A stretch of 64,000 nucleotides of DNA from Ichthyophis bannanicus (GCA_033557465.1 CM066032.1:1317418025-1317482024); one strand, 5' to 3'; counted from the first letter of the stretch, positions 1-10,832 are shown. Numbers and translations: made by a program. Notes: a model not told the origin generated them from the letters alone.

Positions 1-899
1 AGAGCATTCAACTTGTTTTGAGTTTCTTTTATATTACATTTTAGTGTATGAAAATGGAAAATGAAAATACTTTTTAAAAAATTAAAGAAAAAAAGAAACT
101 AAATGGAAAAAAGGGAAAGCCCCGGAAACAAAAAGCAATAAAATGAAATGAAATACAGTGTGCTCACCCTAAGTGTTGAATAAATCTAAATTTTCAGCTG
201 TTTAGAATTTAATAACAGAGTGCCTAGTTTAAAAAAGCAAGTAAGTGCTAACTTAGGTTCTGTTTTATAAAGATACACTGCAGCTCATTCCTGCAACATT
301 GTTAATACTTCCCATTCTAGAATGCATAATTTCATGATCCAGTCTGAGCCTTTGTAGATTCCAGGAATGTTAAAACACTTATTCAAAGGGAGTTAGTTAA
401 GAGAATCCAGATTGACTATGAGCAGAGTGACTTTGGCTTGTGTCCATAGAAACAATACTCTACTGTCCAAGTATCAGTAAAGACAACATTGAGGCAAACC
501 AACCTGCAAGTATGAGTACTACCTTGGCTTGCATATCCCATCATTCTAGGATTGTATTACCAGTATTTTGGGATGCTGTGGGCCTGGCTAAATGCCAAAG
601 TGGCAGACTCTGAAGAAGAGAATCATTCTCTGACATCTTCCCTCAGGAGAATCTCTACTTGTACATTAAGGACGCCAAAATCCCTAAGCCCAACTGGCAA
701 TGCTATCTGAAAATTTCCAATTATGCAAAGAATTTTGTGCTATGACAGATAGGAGCCAAGTTGAAGGTCAAAGGAAAAAAAGAGGAAGAAAAACAATATG
801 ATGGATTGATACAATGACAACAGCTATGAATGCTACTCTATCAACAAGTTTAGGGCTATTACCCACAGGGTTGCCATGACCCAATGGCACTTAACATCA
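1..899. other. AT-rich sequence without recognised gene
   Basis: No convincing coding region or repeat boundary is seen here. The stretch is AT-rich with A-rich runs near 60-130. It could be the degraded 5' part of the gypsy relic that begins to be recognisable near 900, but I see no gag or protease motif to prove this. Confidence 0.5.
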
Positions 900-1110
900 T
901 CATTTAGGACTATATAAGTAAGTTCATCTTTACTGTGAGTCCTGCCCTAATCGGAGAATACTGAAGTTTAAGCTTCCCCCTTAGTACCTATCATTGAAAC
1001 ATCTTTTTAGAAGGTCACCATGGATTTGGTAGGACTTTTGGAGAAGACAACCTAAGGCAACCAATACATTCTTGCCATCCTGGCAAGATCTTTAGAAGGT
1101 CATCAAAATG
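900..1110 (+). pseudogene. Ty3/gypsy integrase fragment (5' half of split relic)
   Basis: Translation shows a decayed integrase core start: a block like PLVPIIETSF, then MDLVGLLEKTT, a stop, and GNQYILAIL. This matches the catalytic-core entry of Ty3/gypsy integrases (family knowledge: PLIPLPIIE...MDLVGPL...NQYILV). An apparent deletion follows, because the next bases (1081-1110) read as the integrase C-terminal block WQ..(stop)KVIKM, which continues across the L1-A insertion at 7077. In-frame stops show it is dead. The last 13 bases are the target-site duplication of L1-A. Sure of the superfamily; exact start uncertain. Confidence 0.7.
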
Positions 1111-1130
1111 AGGTGGGTCTGACGGGGAAG

Positions 1131-1142
1131 CAAGATGGCGGC
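1131..1142 (+). promoter_or_regulatory. YY1-like site at L1-A 5' end
   Basis: CAAGATGGCGGC begins 21 bases after the element's first base. It matches the YY1 consensus (AAGATGGCGGC). In human L1 a YY1 site at nearly the same place sets the transcription start. The match and position are seen; use in this host is inferred. Confidence 0.5.
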
Positions 1143-1253
1143 TTAAGAGCAGTGCTCTGGTACTTCCAAGTAAGAATCCTGAAAAACTATTGCGGTATAC
1201 CCAAGGGATTCTCTATGGTAGAGCCCGATCCGATTGTCTGACGGCGGGAGATC

Positions 1254-2102
1254 ATGGCGTGTGGTAAACCTACGAAGATGGACTTCGCTGCGTCTCTTAA
1301 CTCAGGATCCAAAAGAGCAAAGTCGGACCCCCTTTTGCCGCACAAGATGGCCCCTACTCGAGAACCAGAGGAATCCATGAGAGAGCTTCTAGGGGAAATA
1401 TGCTCGGTGAATTACTTGGTGGTCACGAATGGAGATGCACTGGTGTGGGTGCAGTTTGAGCTGCATGAAATGAAGGTTCAATTTAAGGGTCTAGTGAGGC
1501 ATGTAGACAAGGTAGACGCCACTGTGGCATTGCACACAGAGCAAATAAACCAGCTCCACAAGACATGTAAGAAGATAGAGCATATGGAACAGCAACTGGA
1601 GGACCTCAGTAATAGAGGCAGGTGGAATAACGTAAGAATGGTGGGCCTCCCGGAGGGCGCCGAAGGCTCTGACATTTTCACATTTCTCAGTAAGATGATT
1701 CCAGCATTATTGAAGCTAAACCTACCTGGGCTGCTGGAGTTTGAGAGAGCGCACAGAATTCCAGCGCAGATGAGTCTCCATCCGCGGAGCCCAAGGCCGG
1801 TAATTTTCTGTCTACTCAGGTACCAACAAGCCATCCAGATTTTGTCTGCAGTTAGGGCCCAGGCAGCATGGGTCTACAAAGGTAGTAGTATTTCGTTCTT
1901 CCCGGATCTGTGCAAGTCAACAGTGGACAAACAGAAGCAATTTCTGGCTATGCAGCCGCGCCTACAATGCCTGCAGGCCAGATACGGCCTTTTTTACCCA
2001 GCCCACCTCAAAGTTACGCTTAACAACAGCACCAAAACCTTTGAGGACCCGGTGGAGGCTTTGGAATTTCTAGAAGAGCAAGAGGCCCTCCAAATGCAGT
2101 GA
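1254..2102 (+). CDS. L1-A ORF1p, RNA-binding chaperone
   Basis: A 282-residue open frame starting at ATG. L1 ORF1p forms trimers that coat L1 RNA in cytoplasmic particles and act as a nucleic-acid chaperone. The layout fits: a basic N-terminus (about 1-40), a helical coiled-coil stretch (about 40-120, ending in LEDLSNRGRWNNVRMVGLPEG, which marks entry to the RRM-like domain), the FERAHRIP block near 160, and a C-terminal domain with ISFFPDLCKSTVDK (about 205-220) and GLFYPAHLKVTL. The reading frame is undamaged although ORF2 is broken. Length is close to other vertebrate ORF1p. Confidence 0.85.
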   Translation: MACGKPTKMDFAASLNSGSKRAKSDPLLPHKMAPTREPEESMRELLGEICSVNYLVVTNGDALVWVQFELHEMKVQFKGLVRHVDKVDATVALHTEQINQLHKTCKKIEHMEQQLEDLSNRGRWNNVRMVGLPEGAEGSDIFTFLSKMIPALLKLNLPGLLEFERAHRIPAQMSLHPRSPRPVIFCLLRYQQAIQILSAVRAQAAWVYKGSSISFFPDLCKSTVDKQKQFLAMQPRLQCLQARYGLFYPAHLKVTLNNSTKTFEDPVEALEFLEEQEALQMQ

Positions 2103-2787
2103 GCACTCATCTTCTAAAGGAGTTCCCTTAAGCTAAGGAGAGCATGGAGCTTGGGAGAGGTGATTTGGGGGTTTACCTTTTCAGTGGCATGCCCCCCGAG
2201 ATTGCTGCAGGACTGTGGACAATATAAGAATAGTGATCTTCTGTGCTATTGGTCTCGAAGGTCATAATTTTGGTAATAATAGGCAATGTATTTTGTTGAG
2301 ACTGTGCAGGAGTTCTTTTATTTTAGGCATTGTAAATGCTAGAAAATGTTAGATGTTTTTGCTCTATGGGAAATGGTCTTATGGGGTGTGTTCCATGGAT
2401 ATGTTATTTGGGCTGCACGGGTTTTACTTTTCACGGGGTTTCTTTTCCAGTGCTGTTCCGATTTGTTTTGTCCAGCTCTAGTAGATGCGCAGTAGCGCTA
2501 GTGGGAGCGGTGTTACACCATGTCTTTGCTGGAACCTTTAGTAATGTTCTGGTGTGCGAAAATAAGGGATTAGGCATGGGTATGCTGTATTTAAGTTCAT
2601 CGGGGGCACCTTGCGGCCATCTTGTGGCACGCACTGGCTCACCCAGGTAGTAGCCTCTGTTTAATAGGGGAGATGTTGGCACCTTGCAAACCTTATTTGT
2701 TTAAGATATGGAGTCTTGTCAGTTACCGTCAAGCGGATCTTGGGTGGATTTTAGAAAGGTGTAAGATCTCCAAAACCCAATTTAAAA

Positions 2788-5700
2788 ATGTATCCACTTA
2801 AAATATTGTCCCTGAATGTAAAGGGCATCAAGCATCCAATTAAGCGAAAAAAGATATTAGCGTACTGCCAGAAACAGGGTGCTGATGTAGTGATGCTTCA
2901 AGAAACACACCTAACTACTAAAGAGACTGTGAAAATGGCAGGGGGAAAATACTGTTTAGTGTCTCACGCACTGTTCCCTCTAAGCTGTGCGCATGTGCAC
3001 GTGCACGCGCACACACCTCGCCGAGTGAGCGCACATACTTTATAACAGAGCGCACAAAAATTACGGTTCTGATTCTGATAGAAAACACCACAGACGTTCT
3101 TAAAATTGAAAGGTTGTTGTGTATTTATAGTTTTCACAAGTTCTACAATATTTTCTAGTGCAATCAATGTGGTGTACATACTGTATTCAGACGTGTAGTC
3201 AAATTTTAAAGTATATAACTCCGAGTGTCGTCATGTGGCGCACAAAAATTTAACCTTCCTTCAAAAGCTGCACAGCTGATATTTTATGCGCACACAGCCT
3301 ACAGAAAATTAGAGGGAACATTGGTCTCACGCCCCTGCCGCGGAAATAAAAAATGGGGTGGTTACCCTGGTCAAAAGTTCTTGTAAGGCTCAGCTGCTAT
3401 CCTCTAGAGCTGATCCTGAGGGGAGGTGGGCCTGTGTGCAGATAATGATAGAAAAAAGTCAACTGGTGCTTGTTAACGTCTATGCACCAAACTGTGATAG
3501 CCCCAATTTTTTTAAGTCCCTATCAGAATTGCTTTTGGAATTATCCACTCTCCCTATTGTACTAGGTGGGGATTTCAACATGGTCCTGGACCCGATAATT
3601 GACTGCCAACCCAGCAGGGCATCTAGGAGGGGCAGAGCATTAGAGGTACTGGAGTCCATCATGGAGGATATGGGCATGGCTGATATATGGAGAGTGCTTC
3701 ATTCCTCGGAAAGGGACTACACCTTCTTTTCACATCCACATAGTTCCTACTCTCGGATCGATTTCTTTCTGGTGTCTAGAACCTTTGCTAAAGAAATCAA
3801 GCATGCAGAGATTCTAAGTACTCATATTTCGGACCATGCGGCAATAGTGTTGGAACTCGGGATGCCAGCTGAGCAAGCCAAAAACGGCGGATGGTTCTTT
3901 CCTAGGTCTTTGCTTGCTGAAGAACCTTTTAAACTGTATGTCCAACAAGCCATCAAAGATTTTTTTGCTACTAATTTCCCGGAAGATACATCTATTTGGG
4001 CACGGTGGGAAGCTTTCAAGGCTTCAACCAGAGCGAAGATAACCAGTTATGTCATCACTGCTAACAGAAAGGCGAAAGGTATGCTTAAGGCCCTGGACAC
4101 ACAGATTAGGGCAGATGAGAGAATAATGCAGAGACAGTTTAGCTCCTTGGTGCTTATATGCCTTCAAAAGTTAAGATATTAATATAATGCAATACTCAGT
4201 AGGGAAGTGGAGCAACATGCTTTTGAGCAGAAAGCGCGATATCATACTGAGATGAACAAGGTGGGGAAGCTATTGGCTACAAGTTTAAAACCACGTCGGG
4301 ATAAAGCACATATTGTGTCCATAAAGGACGAACATGGTGTTTCCCAGGATGAAAATGCCGAGATAGTGGAGGTCTTCAGAAATTTCTACATGCAGTTGTA
4401 TTCATCGGAAGGGGCCTGTGAGGCATCAGTTATGGAAAAATTTCTCGAGCAGATCGAACATCCTAAGCTGGAGGCTAAACAAGCAGATCTGCTAAATAAA
4501 GCTCTGGGACAGGAGGAGCTTAAGGAAGCACTCTCTGGAATGAAGAGTGGGAAAGCTGCAGGCCCTGATGGAATTCCGATTGAGTTTTACCAGATGTTCG
4601 CAAATTATTCATTTCCTCATCTACTGACTTACTACCAGCAGCTTCAGGAGCAAGACAGTGACCCAGGGTCTTTTGCTGAAGCCACAATTGTAGTGCTTGA
4701 AAAACCCGGGAAAGATTTGAGTCTTGTGGGAAATTATACACCCATTTCACTTTTGAATGCTGATTACAAGCTGTACTCGGCTATCTTGGCTAGTCGTCTC
4801 AATAAAGTTCTTCATCTGCTCATACATCCAGATCAATGTGGTTTTGTGTCCGGTAGATCCACTGCAAACAATTCACGACTTCTCTGTAACCTGCTGGAAA
4901 TGGCAGAACATGAGGACTCACCTCTTATTGGCCTGGCATTGGACTCTGAAAAGGCCTTTGATAGGCTGGAGTGGCCTTTCTTATTTCTAGTCTTAGAATG
5001 GTTCGGATTCCTAAGGAGGTTTGTGAATATGATCCAGGTACTGTACTCCCATCCGATGGCTAGGATTCTAGCTAATCTAGAGCTCTCTAGGCCCTTTCCC
5101 TTGCATAGGGGCACTCGTCAAAGATGTCTGATGTCGCCGCTATTGTTCAACTTGGCGATGGAGCCGCTGGCACTGCTTGTTCGGCAATCAAGTGAAATTA
5201 AAGGTGTCACGGTAGCAGATCTACACATTAAACTGTCAGCCTATGCGGATGACCTTCTGTTCTTCTTGCGGCCAGCATCAATTTCACCTCTGCTGCAGTT
5301 GATAGACAGTTATGCTCGGATTTATGATTACAAAGTAATTAGACAAAATCGGTGGCCTTCCCCCTTAATATTCAGGCGAACGGCAGCATGATGCAGCAAT
5401 TCCCATTCCAATGGGAACCAAGGGCTATAAAATATCTGGGGGTTCAGTTCGCTGCCCCGTTGGAGGAAACACTTCAAATGAATACAGAGAAGATAAAAGA
5501 GATTGCCCTGTCTTTTACACTGAAGTGGTCCCCGCTACATCTTACGTGGTGGGGCCGGATGGAGTCCACTAAGATGGTACTAATGCCTAAAATAAACTAC
5601 ATATTAGGGATGATACCCATTTTGTTCCCAGCGTCTGTCTACAAAAGGTATCGAACGTACCCTGAGTGTTTTCCTTTGGAAAGGGAAAATGCCTAGGATT

Positions 5701-6922
5701 GCCCTGAAGAAATTGAAGGCGTGCAAAAACGAAGAGGGAGTTCACTTCCCTGATTTCCAGTGGTATCATCATGCGGCGGTGCTTAGGCAAGGAAGTCTTT
5801 GGTCGGCTGGGGCAACTCTTTCGCAGAAACCTATTTGGGTAGAACTTGAAGAGCGCCTGTGTTACCCCTGTCCAATTAATCTAGCTATGGGTATGAGATG
5901 TCCGGAGTCTTCCAACGTGGGGCGAATAATCATATCAACACAAGGGATGTTTCAGAGTCTTCCATCTATTATAGAAAAGGAGAAACCACCCTCACATCAA
6001 TTGCCCCTCTGGTACAACCCTGTTTTTAAAATTAATAAAACCTTTGCATGGGCAGTCTGGCAGAGGTGCAGCATTTGGACCGTGTGACCACTGATGGACG
6101 GAGATGAATGGAAGACTTTCAGTGTGCTACAGACAGAGTTTGCGTTGCCATCCACTTGTTATTTTCAGTGGCTTCAACTTAGGCATTGTGTATCCCAACT
6201 AAAGAAAAAGCCTGGCGAGTACGTGATTTCCTGGGGCTTGGCGAGGATCATGGCGGAAATTAGTACCAAGAAAGGAGGTGCTTCAAGCATTTATGCGTAC
6301 TTCAGAACCAATAGCCCAAGGCAAGTCCAGGGCTTATGCAAGATTTGGGAAGAAGAAACGGAATCCACTCTGACGCATAAATCGTGGAATCTTCTTTGGG
6401 GGCCTATAGTTCGCACCTCGAGATCGGCAGCGCTTACTCAATCTATTTTTCTTCGCTCACAGGGCATTTATTACCCCAATCAAGTTGGCTAAATGGAGCA
6501 AAGATAGGTCCTCTCGATGTTGGTTCTGTCAGGAAGCTCCTGGCACCATGAGGCACATGTTCTTGGACTGCCCTTTCATTCAGCAGCTTTGGCTTTCAGT
6601 CTGGGAAAGGATACAACAGGTGTTGGGCTTCTCTTTCCCTTTAACATGGCGTATAGTAGTATTGAGATCGCTAGCAGGGATTCCAACATTGGCAAAAGAA
6701 CATTTTTTCGTGCTATACTTCATGATTATGGTAGCCATAAAATTGATTCTATCACACTGGAAGGACCCTACGAAGTTAAACGGGCATATCTGGTGGAATC
6801 AAGTGTGTCTTTATAGTAAATATGAAAAAGCTCAAAACAAGGTTACCATTCTTAGAGGGAAAGGGGTTATGCAGAATAAATGGTACGCTTTAGATCGTTT
6901 TACCAGCTTTGCGGTATGCTGA
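2788..6922 (+). pseudogene. L1-A ORF2p, endonuclease-reverse transcriptase, broken
   Basis: ORF2 starts at ATG 2788 with the AP endonuclease motif SLNVKGI, then LQETHL. A 355-bp MITE plus duplicated target interrupts it at about 2970-3332, after which GGDFN (about 3570) and SDHAA (about 3830) complete the endonuclease. The RT domain follows with SGKAAGPDGIP, SLLNADYKLY, DSEKAFDRL (motif A) and YADD (about 5243). The C-terminus has a CCHC knuckle (CWFC..H....C, about 6512-6570). A stop near 4180 and several frame changes (near 5390, 5690, 6090 and 6490) kill it. The intact relative in L1-B shows where the breaks are. Confidence 0.9.
2970..3324. mobile_element. hAT-type MITE inside L1-A ORF2
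   Basis: A 355-bp non-coding insertion with inverted ends TGTTCCCTCTAA and TTAGAGGGAACA and an 8-bp duplication TCTCACGC (2962-2969 and 3325-3332), the target size of hAT transposases. It has no ORF. Removing it and one duplicate rejoins the L1 endonuclease frame, so the insertion is younger than L1-A. The terminal sequence is one I know from hAT MITEs of other vertebrates. Confidence 0.85.
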
Positions 6923-7076
6923 ATAGATACGCCAAGAGGTTTGCAAGGTGCAGGGTGGGAGTTGGGGTATTAATATAGTTTTGTTCTGGTGTTTGTGTCA
7001 TTGTAATCTGGAAAATGTTGACAATGATGTTTTGTATAGGTTGTAAATACCTAAAAAGATTTAATTTTAAAAAAAG

Positions 7077-7725
7077 GGTCATCGAAATGGTGAAGCCTGT
7101 GGACTACAAAGCAGCACAACTAGACAAGTGGAAAAAGTCCCATATTATCCATATGAATATCTTAAAGAGGTGTGTTACCAAAACCTATTTGCACAAGAGG
7201 TTCCATTAACACTGAGCCCCTACATGTCCCATTTGGTGACTAGCTATGGCTATACTGAAGGCCAATTTGGAATGACTAGGGAGTCAAATACTTCTAATAT
7301 TCCTGGAAGAACTCATCTAACTTGTCATGATATCATCACAGACTCAATAGGCTTTGTCTGGCAATGGCCATACCATATTCCAGAGACCCATAGCAAGCAG
7401 AAGACTCAGCAGTGAGAGATATGCTTAAACTCAGAGTGATATGAGTCCAGAAGTAGCCAGACAGGAGAGTAGCTGGTCATTTCTCATCATATTTATCCCT
7501 AAGGCAGATAGAATCCTCTGATTCTTCGTTGATTTCAGAAAGATTAATGAAGTCTCCAAACTAGAAGCTTATATGTTGTCTTGGGTTGATGAACTTATTG
7601 AAAGACTGAGTGCAGCCCACTTTATCTCTCCATTGGACCTAAACAATGGTTACAGTCAAGTGTCCCTAACTCCATCAGCCAAGGAGAAGACAGCCTTCTC
7701 TACTCCTAGTTCACCGTACTGCTAG
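7077..7725 (+). pseudogene. Ty3/gypsy integrase C-terminus followed by reverse transcriptase
   Basis: Directly after L1-A the frame continues as VDYKAAQLDKWKKS..IHMNILKRC, the integrase C-terminal block (family form: VNYKV.QP.K....YHVNLLK). About 200 bases later comes PGRTHLTCHDIITDS, the region just before gypsy RT. RT motifs follow with stops and frame shifts: FFVDFRKINEVS (about 7520), VDELIERLSAAHFIS (about 7590) and LDLNNGYSQVSLTPSAKE. The order is thus integrase then RT, the copia-like order of Gmr1-type gypsy elements. No RNase H or LTR is recognised downstream. Confidence 0.8.
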
Positions 7726-8033
7726 TTGGACTTCATAAGCTCCAACTACATTCTAGCATCTGGTAAACCACCTCTTGGTAGACTGTCCAAGCCCAACAAA
7801 CATTTTGACCTTGCCCTCTCTCATTTTGGTACAGAAGACTTTGACATCACAGTTGTATGTAGGCCCATACCATTGGAACAAGTTAACAGAATTCTAATGC
7901 AAAAATCATTATATATTGGTCTTTTGAAAAGCATTAAAAGCTAAATCTATTCCATCAATCTTATGGATTGCTGCTAGAAATTGAATAAGTAATTTTGTAT
8001 CTTCATTTTAATTTTAGTTTTAATGATTAGCTT
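7726..8033. other. Unassigned sequence after gypsy RT relic
   Basis: This may be the decayed continuation of the gypsy relic, but no RT motif beyond the SLTPSAKEKTAFSTP block is recognisable. The last 17 bases (8034-8050) are one copy of the target-site duplication of the half-L1. Confidence 0.4.
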
Positions 8034-8342
8034 AAGTTTATGTCATTTCTTTTTTTTTTAATTATTTATTTATAAGAATTTTTCAATTATACAGTAGAAT
8101 TACAGTATAAGGAAATACAAAGAAAATATCCTTACTAAGAAAGAACATACCTCAAGACAAAATCAAGATACAGCAGCCCACATCTCGGGGAAACATACTT
8201 TCAAATTACAATAAATAAAAAATTAAGAAGAAAAAGTTAGGGAAAAGCCGAAGCAATCCCTAGCCTACTGATTAGTCTGGTGAGATCCTACCCCTACACC
8301 CTATTCGTCCAAAGAAGAAAATAAAGAAAAAGAAAAGAAAAA

Positions 8343-9447
8343 TTAATGAGGCTTTTCCTTTCCACAAAGCCATTTCTCTAAATCTGGAGATGACAGAAAA
8401 ACAAATTTCTTGTACCCTAAAGTGACACAGCACTTACAGGGGTACCTTAGAAAAAAAAGTTGCCCCAAGAGCCAAGGTTCTACTTTTAAGCGCCAAAAAA
8501 GCTTTCCTACGTAGCTGCGTAGAACGTGATACATCCGGGAAAATAGAAACACTGTCCCCACAAAATTTCATTGATTTCTTCTTAAAATAAGCTTTAAAAA
8601 TAATACTCTTATCCTCCTCAGAGGCAAGAGTTACCAATAAAGTAGCCCGGGACGAAATATCATCCTGGGTGTCCTCTAAAAAAGCAGTCAAATTAAATTT
8701 ATCCGACGTCGCAGGGGCTTCCACTCCTTCATCCACCACGGTTGAGACAATTTTAGATGAAAGATAATAACATTTAATAGCAGAAATAATATCTGCCTGT
8801 GGTAGAAGGAGGGTGTCCTTGAGGTATTTACGAAATAAAATAATGGGGGACAATAGAGCACAAACAGGAAAATTAAGTATCCATAAATTTTTAACACGTG
8901 TCAAGTTTTCTAGATTCTCAAGTTTCTGATGTAGCAAATGGCTATCCTTTACATTAGCAGACTGAAACTCAACAAAAGATGTTGCTTGACTATCAATACG
9001 AGAAACCTTAGAATTCAACATTTCAACCTGAGAGTCTAGAGTTTGAAATTTAGCAACAGTATCCTTAGTAAACTGGCAAAGCGAAGGAACAATCTCAGTT
9101 AAAATATGTTCCGTGCGAGCTACAATTTGCCATACATCCATTAAAGAGATTTCAGGATCTTTGGAATCTTTAATAGGAGCAGCAGGCTCCTGCCAAGATA
9201 CAACTCTAGGGAGCGCACTGTTCCATTGGAGATTCACGAGGGACTGAGACTCATTAGACAATTGTAAAAAACTAGGTGGGAGGGGTGGAGTACGCTCCAC
9301 AGAGCTCAAACTCGCTCCCTCAAGCATCGGCAGAGAAGGCACAGTACCTGGATCCTTTAACCACGGTGTGGAAATTACATGCTTGTCATTGGCACCCGCC
9401 TGGCTGGTATCCACAGAGAGCTTCTTCTTTCTTTTCTCGCCCGGCAT
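8343..9447 (-). pseudogene. L1-type ORF1p of the half-L1, one frameshift near its end
   Basis: The ATG is at 9447 (MPGEKRKKKLS, basic). About 335 residues follow in one frame, then a single shift near 8455 leads into a last segment ending at 8343 (CKCCVTLGYKKF...WL). The central part (about residues 100-180) looks like a coiled coil (LDSQVEMLNSKVSRIDSQ). It runs into LENLENLTRVKNLWILNFP, the entry to the RRM-like domain of L1 ORF1 proteins, and a C-terminal block VSIFPDVSRSTQLRRKAFL. Role by family: RNA coating and chaperone. It is clearly different from the ORF1p of L1-A and L1-B, so it comes from another L1 lineage. Confidence 0.8.
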
Positions 9448-9571
9448 TATTGTCAGCAAACAGTCTCGCTCCTATCGGGCTCCTAAGGGGCTCACAAGGG
9501 GCGTGTCCTGCCCCTTTAGACACACCCCTTAGGACAAAGCGCCGATGGCAGAGCGCCATAACAAAGCAAGA

Positions 9572-10109
9572 AAACTTTTATACCAGGCCGGATGATGACG
9601 TCAGCTGGGCCACCCACACACAGCAGAGGGATTCACAGCCGGCACACTCTACCTCCACGGGACCAGACAGCAGGATGGAAAAACGCTCCCAGCTGAAAGC
9701 CCAAGCACAGATCTCTTTATACCGGGCAGGATGATGACGTCAGCTGGGCCACCCACACACAGCAGAGGGATTCACAGCCGGCACACTCTACCTCCGCGGG
9801 ACCAGACAGCAGGATGGAAAAACGCTCCCAGCTGAAAGCCCAAGCACAGATCTCTTTATACCAGGCAGGATGATGACGTCAGCTGGGCCACCCACACCCA
9901 GCAGAGGGATTCACAGCCGGCACACTCTACCTCCGTGGGACCAGACAGCAGGATGGAAAAACGCTCCCAGCTGAAAGCCCAAGCACAGATCTCTTTATAC
10001 CGGGCAGGATGATGACGTCAGCTGGGCCACCCACACACAGCAGAGGGATTCACAGCCGGCACACTCTACCTCCGCGGGACCAGACAGCAGGATGGAAAAA
10101 ACGCTCCCC
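9572..10109 (-). repeat. Tandem 139-bp 5' monomers of the half-L1
   Basis: The motif GATGATGACGTCAGCTGGGCC starts at 9591, 9730, 9869 and 10008, an exact 139-base period. The copies differ by only a few bases (for example CACGGG, CGCGGG, CGTGGG). The outermost unit is cut at 10109, next to the target-site duplication. The array sits exactly where the element's promoter must be, like the 5' monomers of mouse L1. Confidence 0.92.
9577..10020 (-). promoter_or_regulatory. Repeated CRE plus TATA promoter modules
   Basis: In each monomer the minus strand reads TGACGTCA (full CRE palindrome) and then, 12-13 bases later, TATAAA. CREs are at 9596-9603, 9735-9742, 9874-9881 and 10013-10020. TATA boxes are at 9577-9583 (TATAAAA), 9716-9721, 9855-9860 and 9994-9999. 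Orientation is toward ORF1. CREB/ATF-driven pol II transcription is inferred from the motifs. Confidence 0.65.
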
Positions 10110-10126
10110 AAGTTTATGTCATTTCT

Positions 10127-10799
10127 TATAATGTTAATTAGATTTCATTATGGATGTTTTATTGTAAACTACATAGATATTTGTACAATATGTGGTATAT
10201 AAATACGATTAATTATAATAATATTAACAATTTAACCAAGCTATTTCAAAATACATTAAGATTTCAGTAATTTATTTATTTATAGTAAGTTACTATCCAC
10301 ATCCTGAAAGATAATTTACCCAAAGCAGTGTACATGTGTGAAGACATATTTCAGAAAATACATTAAGATTGGAATTGAGAAATCAAAGCTGCAACACATA
10401 CAGTAATTCCAGCAGTATTTTAGAAAAGATTCTGCCATACATGGAGCCTTTTCTAAAATATGAATAAGGAGGTACAGGAGTGCATTTATATGTACTGATA
10501 CATGGAGCTGAAAGAGCCATTTTACAAATCTACATGTGGGAGAAGTCAAGGGAAGAAACATGGCAACTTATACGTGTAAATTAGTATTTCAAAGTAAGTG
10601 TCAGCACTTAAATGTGTCAATTTGCATACTTTTATATGTATAGATGTGGTCAGCATTACTGTCACCCTTGTAGTTCAACCTCTTAATGTTTAATATTTCC
10701 TAAAAAAAAATGGCCAGTGAAATGGCTTTGTACTACATATGCACACATATTTGACACATAAAAGAATCAAATAAAGCAAGACCAATTAAAAAGGAAATA
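10127..10799. other. AT-rich sequence without recognised gene
   Basis: No coding similarity is recognised. A stretch near 10270-10335 (TTTATTTATTTATAG ... AAAGCAGTGTACA) resembles a worn minus-strand L2 tail of the kind seen elsewhere in the window. Confidence 0.4.
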
Positions 10800-10832
10800 G
10801 AAAACCTGGGACACTGCCAGGAAATGATTATT

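Larger units (their letters stand above)
1111..7076 (+). mobile_element. L1-A: full-length but decayed L1 LINE
   Basis: A non-LTR retrotransposon of L1 type with a 143-bp 5' UTR, ORF1, a 685-bp spacer, ORF2 and a short A-rich tail ending at 7076. It is flanked by a 13-bp target-site duplication (1098-1110 and 7077-7089) with one mismatch, so both ends are original. ORF2 carries stops, frameshifts and a hAT MITE, so the copy is old. It inserted into a gypsy integrase reading frame that can be followed across the site. It belongs to the same family as L1-B but to a different subfamily. Confidence 0.9.
8051..10109 (-). mobile_element. HAL1-like half-L1: ORF1-only L1 element
   Basis: A 2.06-kb retrotransposed element read on the minus strand. 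It begins (10109) with about four tandem 139-bp monomers, then a short unique leader, one ORF1 and a 290-bp 3' UTR, and ends in poly(A) (T-run at 8051-8060). It is flanked by a perfect 17-bp target-site duplication AAGTTTATGTCATTTCT (8034-8050 and 10110-10126). There is no ORF2 at all. TSD, 5' promoter array and poly(A) together imply that it was copied as an ORF1-only unit using ORF2p supplied in trans, as for mammalian HAL1. A later internal deletion of ORF2 cannot be excluded from one copy. Confidence 0.8.
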
